Source: Lactobacillus colini (GTDB taxonomy: Bacteria > Bacillota > Bacilli > Lactobacillales > Lactobacillaceae). Taken from it: 64,000 bases of DNA. The position numbers and the translations under genes are program-made. This document shows, piece by piece, positions 37,487 through 48,000 of this stretch. The stretch spans positions 186,001-250,000 of the forward strand of contig NZ_JAGGLU010000001.1 of assembly GCF_017874575.1 (NCBI RefSeq). Direction: 5' to 3'. The notes below the pieces were generated by a model. That model was not told the DNA's origin, did not search any database, and was given only the letters and a program-made list of their open reading frames with translations. Every line of letters starts with the position of its first letter. The stretch's first letter is position 1.

Positions 37487-38509
37487 TTAGCTTAATTGAT
37501 TGATAAAACTAATTAAGTCAGTATCTAAGTAGTACTTTATGCTTGAAGCATCATCTATGCTATCAATTCCAAAAATAGCACATAAGGCGGTTAATTGCTT
37601 CTTAAAAGATCGAATTCTTTCTACTAATGATTCTTTGGACATAGATGCATATTGTAAAAATAAATTAGCTATTCCAACATAATTAGCACCTAAAACGAGT
37701 GCTTTAAAGATTTGCAAGGCGTCAGTAATTCCACCAGAAGCAATCAGCGTTTTAGGAACATTAATCTTTTTAGCACTTAATAGACATTTAGTGGTGGACA
37801 GGCCCAAATTATCAACAAAGCTAAATTCTGAATCTTGTCTGCGCTGATTTTCAATTTGAGAGAAGTTGGTACCACCACTGCCGCCAATATCAATAATATC
37901 AAACTTATTATCAATTAATGTACGTAGACTATCTAAAGGGATTCCAGCTCCGACTTCTTTAACAATAATTGGAACATCAACTTGCTGACGAATTTCTTGC
38001 ATATTGTCTAACCAGTAAAAGTTACGATCTCCTTCTGGCATCACAATTTCTTGCAAGACATTGAGGTGAATTTGTAAAGCATCTGCTTGTAATTCATGAA
38101 CAATTCTTTTAGCGACTTGTGGGTCCGTATTTGGATTAACATTAGCAAATAAAAGTCCATTAGGGTTTTCTTGACGAGCAATTAAAAAACTATCTAGCTG
38201 ATTAGGTTCTTTTTCTAGAATACTAGCCGAGCCTAACGACATAGCGATATTTTCTTGGGCACAAGCTTGTGCTAAACGCTTATTTATTTCAAATGATTTT
38301 TGTGATCCACCTGTCATTGCATTAACAAAGAAGGGAGCACTAACTACTTTATTAAGAAATAATGTTTGAATCGAAGTGCTGTTAACTTCAGTTTCAGGTA
38401 GAGCGGGGCGGAATAAATGAACCTTATTAAAATCTGAATCTTGATTGGGATTAAATAGTTTTTTTGCAAGTAAAAGATGTTCTTCTTTTCTTAGTGATCT
38501 CTTAGACAT
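37487..38509 (-). CDS. fni: Isopentenyl-diphosphate delta-isomerase, type 2
   Basis: A 340-aa FMN- and NADPH-dependent isomerase interconverting IPP and DMAPP. It starts RKEEHLLLAKKLF (substrate-binding region) and has APFFVNAMTGGS, FANVNPNTDP, ALQIHLNVLQEIVMPEGDR, VPIIVKEVGAGI, DIIDIGGSGGTNF and LIASGGITDALQIFKAL for FMN binding. It is the last gene of the four-gene mevalonate run, 9 nt after mvaK2. Confidence 0.95.
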   Translation of the reverse strand: MSKRSLRKEEHLLLAKKLFNPNQDSDFNKVHLFRPALPETEVNSTSIQTLFLNKVVSAPFFVNAMTGGSQKSFEINKRLAQACAQENIAMSLGSASILEKEPNQLDSFLIARQENPNGLLFANVNPNTDPQVAKRIVHELQADALQIHLNVLQEIVMPEGDRNFYWLDNMQEIRQQVDVPIIVKEVGAGIPLDSLRTLIDNKFDIIDIGGSGGTNFSQIENQRRQDSEFSFVDNLGLSTTKCLLSAKKINVPKTLIASGGITDALQIFKALVLGANYVGIANLFLQYASMSKESLVERIRSFKKQLTALCAIFGIDSIDDASSIKYYLDTDLISFINQLS

Positions 38510-38518
38510 ATAAGTTCC

Positions 38519-39592
38519 TTATGCAATTGAATGAACTAAAAAATTAAGTGGCAAAATATTGTTTTCTTGCCATAAGGCTTTCATTTCATCAATATCAGAA
38601 TTAGCATCAGCAATTACAATACCACAGTCACCATTGCCAGCCCCAGAAGTTTTAGCTGCTCCGCCAAATTGTTCAGCAATATCAATTAACTTGGTCAAAC
38701 GGGGAATTTCAATAGCGATGTGATTTAGGCTAGCAAATTTACTTAATAAGCTTCTATTGACTCTGATTTGATGTTTAATAATATCGATGTTAGCTTGATT
38801 AAAGCCATCAATCATTCTTAAGACGCATTGTCGTGAATGATTTAAAAAGTCGTCATATTGAGTTTTAATATGTGATTTTTTAGCATTAGTTTTATCTACT
38901 AGTTGAGATGTGGAAGCCGGCTTTTGACTCCAGCCAATAACTAGTTTTAAGCCTTCAGGAGGCGTTAAAAGTTGTATCTTAAGCCCTGGCCATGCCTCAT
39001 GCAACACATGGCTTAAAGTGTGCTTAGAAAGTTCTTTTTTGAGCCAAGTCTTATCAAATGTTTGATAAGCTAGCCAACCACCATACACGCTGGCAGCTAT
39101 ATCACCAGCTGAGCCATTTCCTTGTACAGTGTAGTGAGAGATAGCCGATAACTTGAAAATTAAGTCTTTACTACAATTTAAGCCGTAGAATTTAAGAATA
39201 GCCTTTACAGTAGCTACAGTTACTGCTGCAGAAGATCCTAAGCCGAATTTTTTACCATCTGCAGAGTCTAGGTCAGAATTTATGTGTAAGTCGTATAAGG
39301 ACATCGACACATTTTGTTCTAAACAAAACATTTCTGTAAATTTAATTGCAGAAAGAATATATTCAAAAGGATTATCACGATTATCAATTACCATTTGGTT
39401 CCCCTTGCGAATCCAATGGATAGAATCTTGAGAATATTGCTTTGAATGAATTAATCCTGTAGAACCTTTACTTTCAGAAATAGAAACTCTGACGAATTCA
39501 TTTACTGCTACTAAAATCGCAGGACAATTTTGTTCCAAAACTGCATATTCGCCGGCGATATACAACTTTCCGGGTGCCTTCTCAGTAATCAA
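38519..39592 (-). CDS. mvaK2: Phosphomevalonate kinase
   Basis: A 357-aa GHMP kinase phosphorylating mevalonate 5-phosphate. The N-terminus is EKAPGKLYIAGEYAVLE, the ATP motif is FGLGSSAAVTVATVKAIL (about residues 117-134), and the C-terminal motif is GGAAKTSGAGNGDCGIVIAD. The longer form typical of Gram-positives. Located between mvaD and fni on the minus strand. Confidence 0.95.
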   Translation of the reverse strand: MITEKAPGKLYIAGEYAVLEQNCPAILVAVNEFVRVSISESKGSTGLIHSKQYSQDSIHWIRKGNQMVIDNRDNPFEYILSAIKFTEMFCLEQNVSMSLYDLHINSDLDSADGKKFGLGSSAAVTVATVKAILKFYGLNCSKDLIFKLSAISHYTVQGNGSAGDIAASVYGGWLAYQTFDKTWLKKELSKHTLSHVLHEAWPGLKIQLLTPPEGLKLVIGWSQKPASTSQLVDKTNAKKSHIKTQYDDFLNHSRQCVLRMIDGFNQANIDIIKHQIRVNRSLLSKFASLNHIAIEIPRLTKLIDIAEQFGGAAKTSGAGNGDCGIVIADANSDIDEMKALWQENNILPLNFLVHSIA

Positions 39593-39620
39593 AAATTATT
39601 CCTCTAATCTAATCAAAATG

Positions 39621-40589
39621 TTAGTCCAGAACTTGAACTCCTGGACCAAAACTTGCATCAATTATTTTAACATTGCCTAGTAGATTGTGAACATAGGAAA
39701 TAATTTTTTTCCGATTTCTTAAAGTGCAGAGTATTTTAACGTTTGGTCCTGCATCAATCGTATAGTAACATTCAATTCCTTGATGTCGCAATTCTTGCAC
39801 AAGGGTAATTAATTTTAAGGTATCTGCTTCAAAATAAGTAAAGCCCGGTTGAGCAGAAAGATTGAGTGCGTGCATTTCATTAGCTGAATTTTCGCTAAGT
39901 TGCCCCAGTTGAGTAAAATTTTTATTTTCAATTGCCTCTTTCATTGCAGCTATTTCTGTTGCATTATTATTCAACCAAGTTTTATAAAATGGAGAAGTTT
40001 GAGCTTGAATCATCCCTTGACTAGAAGAGATTTTCTTTTCATGAGTGTTGACTTCTATAGCTAACATGTGAAGATCCCAATTAGGATCTTCATCAATAGG
40101 AAGTGCATAAGAATTATCGTGATGTTTTCCTTTTTGCCATAAAACAAACCCGCCATAAATTGAACGAGTTGCTGAGCCTGAACCCAAGCGGGCTAGTTTA
40201 GATAATTCTGTTCTAGAAAGATTGAGATTATAGCTAGCAGCAAATGCTGTCGCCAAGGCTGCAAATGCTGAAGCTGATGAGGCTAAGCCTGCTGAAGTAG
40301 GAACATGATTGGTTGAATTAATTTCAAAATGATCACTGAAACCATAAATTCTTTGTAAAGTATGAATATAATCAATTACTCTTTTAGATTTTTGATTATC
40401 TTGTTTAATTCCATTTAAAGTAAATGTGTCTTTTTCTAAATGACTCCCATGTTCAAAGCTTGTATCAGTATAAAAAGCATCTAAAGTCATTGATAAGCTA
40501 GACATTAGGGGAGTTTTTAATTTCTTATCAGCTTTGCCCCAGTATTTAATTAAGGCAATATTTGTATGAGCGCGTGCATTTTTTTTCAT
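39621..40589 (-). CDS. mvaD: Diphosphomevalonate decarboxylase
   Basis: A 322-aa GHMP-family enzyme that makes IPP from mevalonate diphosphate with ATP. It starts ARAHTNIALIKYWGKAD, with PTSAGLASSASAFAALATAF as the ATP loop, RSIYGGFVLW, and the C-terminal CYYTIDAGPNVKILC motif with the catalytic Asp. I start at ATG 40589, preceded by GAGGAAA; an earlier in-frame ATG (40610) lies inside mvaK1. The mvaK1 stop is 2 nt upstream. Confidence 0.95.
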   Translation of the reverse strand: MKKNARAHTNIALIKYWGKADKKLKTPLMSSLSMTLDAFYTDTSFEHGSHLEKDTFTLNGIKQDNQKSKRVIDYIHTLQRIYGFSDHFEINSTNHVPTSAGLASSASAFAALATAFAASYNLNLSRTELSKLARLGSGSATRSIYGGFVLWQKGKHHDNSYALPIDEDPNWDLHMLAIEVNTHEKKISSSQGMIQAQTSPFYKTWLNNNATEIAAMKEAIENKNFTQLGQLSENSANEMHALNLSAQPGFTYFEADTLKLITLVQELRHQGIECYYTIDAGPNVKILCTLRNRKKIISYVHNLLGNVKIIDASFGPGVQVLD

Positions 40590-40591
40590 TA

Positions 40592-41515
40592 CTATATTTC
40601 CTCGATCCAATAATTAGAGAAGTTATCCTTGGCTTTTTGAGCAATCTTTTCAGCGGTATATTTATCATTGCATAGAGCAATCACGATTCCTCCAAGACCA
40701 CCACCAGACAGTTTAGTTCCAAGAGCACCATTTACTTGAGCAATTTTAGATATTTCTTCAATTCGTTTAGTCGCTATTCCAAATGATGCTAAAATTTCTT
40801 CAGCTTCGTTAAATATTTGCCCAATAGCTGACACATCTTGCTTACCCCATAAGTCTTTGGTCTTGGTTGCTAATACTCCTAAACGTTCAATTTTTTTTGC
40901 TTCATTAGGATTAGACTCAATCTTATCACGTACTAATTTGACAGCTCTTTTGGTATTTCCCAATTCACCAGTATCCATGATTAGCAACGTTGCCCCTAGT
41001 TTTTTTGATATAGGATGGGGACCTATCTTTTTATTGAAAAAGACCACATAGTCAGAATTAACCGTTGCCGCATCAAGGCCAGAGGCTTTACCATGGTTAA
41101 TCATTTCAGCATGATTCGTAATTTCCATTATTTTTTCTTCTGGTAACATTAGGTTAAAATAATTATTTAAGGCTTTGGTTGTACCTAAGGCAACTACTGC
41201 GCTGGAACCTAATCCGCGTTCCATTGGTATTTCACCAGTGTAGGTAACTTGTAGAGGTTCAGAATTTTTAGCTAATGAGTTTAAAGTATTAAAGACATAT
41301 TTTAATCCATCGTATTCTGAAGGCGACTGTAAATATGGCCCTTGATAATGATTAGTAATCATGATACTTTCAGCTGTAGGGCTTTTTTCAATGGTTGTAA
41401 TAATGTTTAAACCTTTGATTGGTAAGGCTAAGGCATCTTTTCCATAAACAACAGAATGTTCACCAATTAAAATAACTTTGCCATGAGTTGTAATAGATAT
41501 TTTTTTATTATTCAT
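40592..41515 (-). CDS. mvaK1: Mevalonate kinase
   Basis: A 307-aa GHMP kinase, the first of three kinase/decarboxylase steps from mevalonate. Motifs: THGKVILIGEHSVVYGKDALALPI at the N-terminus, PMERGLGSSAVVALGTTKAL (about 94-113), HGKASGLDAATVNSDYVV with catalytic Asp, and GALGTKLSGGGLGGIVIAL near the end. First gene of mvaK1-mvaD-mvaK2-fni; divergent from rexB with a 61-nt gap. Confidence 0.96.
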   Translation of the reverse strand: MNNKKISITTHGKVILIGEHSVVYGKDALALPIKGLNIITTIEKSPTAESIMITNHYQGPYLQSPSEYDGLKYVFNTLNSLAKNSEPLQVTYTGEIPMERGLGSSAVVALGTTKALNNYFNLMLPEEKIMEITNHAEMINHGKASGLDAATVNSDYVVFFNKKIGPHPISKKLGATLLIMDTGELGNTKRAVKLVRDKIESNPNEAKKIERLGVLATKTKDLWGKQDVSAIGQIFNEAEEILASFGIATKRIEEISKIAQVNGALGTKLSGGGLGGIVIALCNDKYTAEKIAQKAKDNFSNYWIEEI

Positions 41516-41576
41516 TTTTTATCTTAATTCCTACTATAATATTTTATACGAACTATCCATTAAAAGGAGAATAGTG

Positions 41577-44500
41577 ATGATTAATTTAATTACTGGACGC
41601 CAGAGTGATGACTTGCAAAGTGTGGTCATTAATCAGGCTATCAAAACATATCATGATAATAAAGAAAAAAAGACTTTTATTATCGTGCCAAATCATATCA
41701 AGTTTACCACAGAAGTTAAGTCTTTAAAGAAGCTAACCACACCAGATAATCAACAAGTTGCTACACACAATTTACAAATTTTATCATTTTCTCGACTAGC
41801 GTGGTACTTTTTAAGAAATGAATCAGTAATTTTACCACAAATTCTCGATGATGCAGCAAGTACAATGCTTTTGAAACAAATTGTCCAAGAGAAAAAGGAA
41901 CAATTGCTTTTATTTAAGGATACAGAAGTAGCTAATGGTGCTTTGAAACAGATTTATGAAGCAATATTATCTGTTCGTCAAGGTAATCTAGATTTAGAGG
42001 ACATAGATAAAACTAACTTAGACGAAGAAACTAATCGTAAGATTCATGACCTTAGGCTAATTTATAATGATTTCATTGATGCATTAGCAGGAAAGTTCGC
42101 TACGAAAGATGAAATGCAGTTTTTATTAAATAAATATCTGGCTGAGAGACAGTCTTTAGAGGGGGCTAACTTTTATTTTACTGATTTTTCTCATTTTTCA
42201 TTACAAGAATTGTTAACTGTACAGTTGATTTCTAAAAAGGCTGCCAATACTAATTTATTTTTTAAAACAAAAAATGGAAAAATATCAGCTGATAACAAGC
42301 CAGGAAATTACGATTATATTGTACAAAGGACTATCGAACAATTAGAGCATTTTTGGCAAGATCAAAACCTAAATTATGCTACTTTAGAGTATCAAAACAC
42401 TAGAAGTAAGACTAATAAGACTACTTTAAATGGCATCTGGACTAAAGAATTGCCTCCAAAGGGACAAGAGATTGGTAATTTTGTTCAATTTGTTAAGGCA
42501 GATTCACGTTATGCAGAAGCCTATTTTGTCGCACGGACTATCTATCAACAGGTTGCTCTAAATAATTATCGTTATCGCGATTTTTTGGTTTTAGCACCAA
42601 ATCTAAGCGAATATGAGACTTATTTAGCTCCAATTTTACGTCAGAATAAGATCCCATTCTTTGATGATTTACAAAAGCAAATGAAATATCATCCACTAGT
42701 AGTTATAATCGAAAGCTTACAACACTTACTAAAAAATAATTTGTTAACTAATGATGTTCTTGCCCTAGCTAAGTCGAAGTTATTAATTCCTAGTAATTAT
42801 GAAGATGAGATTGCATATCAGTATGACTTAGACCAGTTAGAAAACTTTGTACTAGCGCATGGAATTAATCATAACTTATGGCATCGAAAATTAAATGATT
42901 TTGTTGATGCTCAAGTAATAAAATTGGATAATGCGACTGATGAAATTGAACGATTAGAAAATTTACGTAAGTATCTAATTTCGAGAATTGACAAATTACT
43001 AAGTAAATTAAAAAATGCTAGTGATGTTCAAGCTGGGGTAATGGAGTTTTGGAATTTTTTAATAAGTAATAAAGTTTCTAAGCAATTAGAAAATTGGCGT
43101 ACTCAAGCAATTGATAGAAATGATTTGCAATCGGCTCAAGAGCCAGAACAGGTGTGGTCAACGCTTCAACAACTAATCAAAGATTATCTACTAATTGCTA
43201 AAGATTTTGATGCTGAAGCATTTTTAGACTTGTTAGTGAGTGGTTTTAGCGAAGCGACCTTTTCGCAAATACCATCTACATTAGATGCTGTAAATATCTC
43301 AGAATTAGGAATGGTTCAAAACTTTGATTATAAGCAAGTATTCATTATTGGAGCAACAAGTTCCAACTTGCCTAAAATTCAGACAATACCTGGTTTTTTA
43401 ACTAGTGAAAATATTGAAAAAATAAATGTTGGAAGTGAAGAAGATAAGTATCTAGAAGATAACCAAAAAGTTAATAATTTGGACCAAGAGTACCAGTTTG
43501 GTAATATCTTAAGTTTAGCCAGTGACAAGATATATCTTTCCTATCCGATATTAAATACTGCTAATGAGCGATTGCAACCATCAATTTACTATCGGCAACT
43601 AGTAAGTTTAACTGGCAATAAGGAGTTTGCTCAGCATGATTTACCAAGTGAGGACGGGGATGCACTATCATTTATTACTAATCCACAATCAAGTCTGGGT
43701 TATTTAGCATATATGAATAAAAATGACTACGCTTATAGTCATGATCTATTACAACTTACTCAAGATAAATTACCTAAGTTAACCAAGCAAGTTTTAACTG
43801 CCAATGAATTTAAGAATATACCGCTTGATTTGGATAGTAGCTTAGCTCAAGAATTATATGGTAAAAATATCGAAACATCTGTTTCACAGCTAGAACAATA
43901 TTATCAGAATTCGTTTGAATATTTTTTAAACTATGGTTTGCGTTTGCGACCACGCTTTGAAAATGAATTGGATGTTATTCAGGCTGGTAACTATTATCAT
44001 GAAACATTTGATAATTTAGTTAAATATTTAAAAAAGAGAAAACAGAATCTTGATGACTTAACCAGCAATGAATTAAACAAGGTTTTGCAAGAAATTCATT
44101 TTAATTTACAAGTTCAAGGGCGATACAGACAACTACTAGATGATCCATTTAATAAGTATCTTTTTAGAAAATTAGATCAAACTACTAACAATGTTGCTCA
44201 TTTTTGGCATCGTAATCTAAGTAAAACGACCTTTAGACCACAATATTCAGAACTTAGCTTTGGTAAAGGTCAAAAGGTTAAGGGACTTGCATATGAAATT
44301 GTTGATTCAGATGGTCATAAGCATAATGTTAATTTAAGAGGCAAAATTGACCGAGTAGATTTAGCTAAAATTAATGAACATGATGTAGTCGGTCAAGTAA
44401 TTGATTATAAATCATCACAAAAAAACTTTGATATGTCATTGTTTGCAAGCGGAATTTCTTTGCAGATGGTGTCTTATTTAGCTGTTTTAGACCAAAATAC

Positions 44501-45068
44501 CAACTTCTTTACTGGAGATAAGAATAAGCAATTGGACGTTTTGGGGGCCTTTTATCAGACAATTACTAGGAAGATTAAAAGAATTAACGACAAAAACCTT
44601 ATTAAGACAGATTATTCAGTTGATCCAGTAATGGAAGCAGTAAAGGCACTGCAATATCAAGGGATTCTAATTGATGATATTTCACTATTAAGACAGATTG
44701 AACCAGGAATGAATCTGCAAAATAAATCTGACCTATATGCCAAGGTTAGTTTGAAGAATGATGGGCATTTTACTAAGACAACTATGGTATTTACTAATGA
44801 GCAGATTAATAAAATACTAGCTTATAATGACTTTCTAATTAATAAGGCGGCTGGAGATATCTTATCTGGAAAGATTAAGTTGAACCCATATAAAGTTGGT
44901 CAAAGAACTGCACTAGACTATTCTCAATATAAAGACATTCAATTTTTTGATGCAATGCTTCCTGAGAATAATTACCATGACATTACTTCAATTGGTAGTG
45001 TAGATGAATTAATTAAATATATCGATGAAATATTGAAGAAAGGAAAAACTGATGGTCGAATTTACTAA
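41577..45068 (+). CDS. rexB: ATP-dependent nuclease subunit B (RexB/AddB)
   Basis: A 1163-aa subunit of the RexAB (AddAB) helicase-nuclease that resects double-strand breaks for RecA. The C-terminal RecB-type nuclease domain is visible: GKIDRVD, then QVIDYKSSQKNFD (about residues 920-965). The N-terminus (MINLITGRQSDDLQS) lacks the GxxGxGKT Walker A found in B. subtilis AddB. I see no cysteine anywhere, so the Fe-S staple of AddB is absent; the usual CPFxYFLRYGL site reads NSFEYFLNYGL. ATG 41577 has AGGAGA 6 nt upstream. It overlaps rexA by 17 nt. Confidence 0.9.
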   Translation: MINLITGRQSDDLQSVVINQAIKTYHDNKEKKTFIIVPNHIKFTTEVKSLKKLTTPDNQQVATHNLQILSFSRLAWYFLRNESVILPQILDDAASTMLLKQIVQEKKEQLLLFKDTEVANGALKQIYEAILSVRQGNLDLEDIDKTNLDEETNRKIHDLRLIYNDFIDALAGKFATKDEMQFLLNKYLAERQSLEGANFYFTDFSHFSLQELLTVQLISKKAANTNLFFKTKNGKISADNKPGNYDYIVQRTIEQLEHFWQDQNLNYATLEYQNTRSKTNKTTLNGIWTKELPPKGQEIGNFVQFVKADSRYAEAYFVARTIYQQVALNNYRYRDFLVLAPNLSEYETYLAPILRQNKIPFFDDLQKQMKYHPLVVIIESLQHLLKNNLLTNDVLALAKSKLLIPSNYEDEIAYQYDLDQLENFVLAHGINHNLWHRKLNDFVDAQVIKLDNATDEIERLENLRKYLISRIDKLLSKLKNASDVQAGVMEFWNFLISNKVSKQLENWRTQAIDRNDLQSAQEPEQVWSTLQQLIKDYLLIAKDFDAEAFLDLLVSGFSEATFSQIPSTLDAVNISELGMVQNFDYKQVFIIGATSSNLPKIQTIPGFLTSENIEKINVGSEEDKYLEDNQKVNNLDQEYQFGNILSLASDKIYLSYPILNTANERLQPSIYYRQLVSLTGNKEFAQHDLPSEDGDALSFITNPQSSLGYLAYMNKNDYAYSHDLLQLTQDKLPKLTKQVLTANEFKNIPLDLDSSLAQELYGKNIETSVSQLEQYYQNSFEYFLNYGLRLRPRFENELDVIQAGNYYHETFDNLVKYLKKRKQNLDDLTSNELNKVLQEIHFNLQVQGRYRQLLDDPFNKYLFRKLDQTTNNVAHFWHRNLSKTTFRPQYSELSFGKGQKVKGLAYEIVDSDGHKHNVNLRGKIDRVDLAKINEHDVVGQVIDYKSSQKNFDMSLFASGISLQMVSYLAVLDQNTNFFTGDKNKQLDVLGAFYQTITRKIKRINDKNLIKTDYSVDPVMEAVKALQYQGILIDDISLLRQIEPGMNLQNKSDLYAKVSLKNDGHFTKTTMVFTNEQINKILAYNDFLINKAAGDILSGKIKLNPYKVGQRTALDYSQYKDIQFFDAMLPENNYHDITSIGSVDELIKYIDEILKKGKTDGRIY

Positions 45069-48000
45069 GCAACAACAGCAAGCAATTGACGATCGTGGCA
45101 AAGATATTCTGGTATCAGCATCTGCGGGGTCAGGTAAGACAGCAGTACTGGTTGAGCGTGTAATCAAAAAAGTTTTAAGTGGGACACCTGTTTCTAATTT
45201 ATTAATCATTACATTCACTAAAGCAGCAGCTAGTGAAATGAAAGAAAAAATCAAGTTACGATTAAATAAACAACTAGATAAAGACCCTAATAATAATTTT
45301 TTACGTACACAATTGATAGAGGTTGACACAGCTAATATCTCTACGATTGATTCATTTTGCTTAGACGTTATTCGAAGGTTTTATTATGTAATTGACTTAG
45401 ATCCTAGCTTTAGTGTACTAACTGATGAAACTCAAGCAGCATTGATGAAAGAGAAGGCCCTTAAGGATATTCAAGATGAATACTTAGAAAAAAATGATCA
45501 GAATTTTTTAGCATTTTATGATAATTTTGCCGGGGATAGGGAGGCAGATGAAGTACATCAATTGTTGTTAGATCTCTATGATGTAACTATGACTCAACCC
45601 GATTATGTAAACTATTTGCAAAATATTGCTAATTTTTATGATTTAGGCAAATATCTAACAGAATCTAATCTGTGGAATTCTTATATAAAAGTGTTACTTT
45701 TACAAAAGTTCAAAAAAATAAATACAAAGGTGCTTGACCTAATCGGTCAAGCACAAAAACAAAGCCAAAATTTCTCCAAGGTAATCACTCAATTAACTGA
45801 ATTTAATGATCATTTAGAATACTTTATTGGTTTATTAAAAAATGACGCGCCATATAATGATTTGCGCAATAGTTTTCAAAAATTAATCTTCAAACCGGCT
45901 CGCAAGACTGGTAAAAAAAGTGACGATAATTATGAAGAAGTTACTAAGATTAATGAATATATCAAACAATTCCGTGAAGCAACTAAAGAAGAATTAATTG
46001 ATTTATATGGTCAATATTTTGTAATTGATGAAAAGCAGCAATTGGACTCTTTAAGCAAGGCATACCAAATCATTCAAACCGCTTCTGAAGTAGAGCGAAA
46101 ATTTATTGAAAAATTCAACGAATTAAAGAGGCAACAAAATTTTATTGATTATCAAGATATGGAGCAATTTGCTAATAAAATCTTAACGCAAGATACCTCT
46201 AATTCAAATTTAGCTAAAAAATATTATCAAGAAAAATTTGATGAAATATTAATTGATGAGTACCAAGATGTAAACTATCTTCAGGAATCTATCATTCAAT
46301 CCATTAAGAAAAAAGGTCAAAATACACTTTTTATGGTAGGGGATGTAAAACAATCAATTTATGGCTTTCGTCAAGCACAACCTGATTTGTTTTTGCAAAA
46401 GTATCATGATTTTAAAGATAATGATAATTCACGAGAAAGGATAATCTTGGCCGATAACTTTAGATCTAGTCAAGCGGTTGTCGACTTCGTTAATAAGGCG
46501 TTTGACGCAATATTAACAAGTGATTTTGGTGGAATTAATTATAAGCAAGAAGCCAGATTAATTCATGGAGCTCAATTTGATCGCCAGAATACACTTGGAA
46601 TAGCTACAGAATTGTTGTTTTCTCGAAAGAAAAATCAAAAGGATAGTACTTTTTCTGAGGATAAGATCGATGATATTAATCAGACTAAGATGATTATCGA
46701 GCGCATTAAGCAACTTAAAAATGAAGAATTTAAAGTATGGGATGATAAAGAAAATTGTCTGCGACCATTTAGATATTCAGATATCGCTATTTTGACTAGG
46801 ACTCATAGCGATAACCTACAAGTTATGCAGGAATTTGCTAAGGCAGATATTCCTCTATTTGTAACAGACGCCCAAAATTATTTTCAGACCTTTGAGCTGG
46901 TTATGATTATGAATTACTTGAGAATAATTGATAATCCTCGTCAAGACATTCCTTTAGTTGCGGTATTGAGATCTCCGATTTATGGTTTTACTGAGCCTGA
47001 ATTAGCTAAAATTAGAGTCAATAGTAAGAATACTGATTTTTTTGATGCTGTTGTTAAATATTCAACAATAGATTCTGAATTAGGTAAGAAATGTAAGAAA
47101 TTCCTTAATCAGCTAGAAGAATTTCGTCAATTTGCGACCAATCATCGTATATCAGAGCTAATATGGAGCATTTATGAAATTACTCATTTATTAGAAATTT
47201 TCACTGGTCTACCTAATGGACAACAGAGAAGAGTCAACTTGCAAGCTTTATATGAACGTGCAAGTTCATATGAAAGTGCGGGATTTAAGGGACTATATCA
47301 GTTTATTAACTTTATTGAAAGGATGAGAAAGAATAATAAAGATCTTGCTCAGCCCTTATTGAGTGATCAAGCAGATAACTCAGTCAAGTTAATGACAATT
47401 CATGGCTCTAAGGGATTAGAATTTCCAATTGTGTTTGTAATGGATTTAAATCATCGCTACCAAAAACGTGACTTGCAGGGAGATTACATTATTTCACCTA
47501 AATTAGGTTTAGGAATTAGCATTAGAGAAGAAAAGTATAAAATTGATACTTTGGTTAAGTCGATAATTAAATATGAGAAAAAGCAAGAATTACTTGAAGA
47601 AGAAGCTAGGATTTTGTATGTAGCTTTAACTAGGGCAAGACAAAAATTAATAATGGTTGCCAGTCTTCAAGATAGAGAGGTAGAAACTAATTTTTCTTCT
47701 GATTTAGACATTGTAGATAAGTTATCTGCTCAATCTTCATGGTCATTTTTAAAGCATCAGCTTAATGTCAGTGGACATACTAAGCAAAAAATAAGTGAAA
47801 TGAATTTGGAGTTAGATAAAGTAAACAAAGTCTTTTACATTGAATATCTTCCAGAGGAAACTAATAACGCTGATAAGATTAATGAGTCAAGCCATAGTAC
47901 AGAAGCTAATAATTATATTGTTGACCAGGTAAAAAAGCTATATGAATTTTCATATCCTTTTGCTGATGCTACTAAGACTACTGCTTATCAAGCAGTTTCT

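Noticed and set aside
45009..45329. A 106-codon minus-strand frame over the rexB-rexA junction
   Set aside because: It is antisense to the RexA Walker A region, and both strands cannot plausibly code here; RexA is certain.
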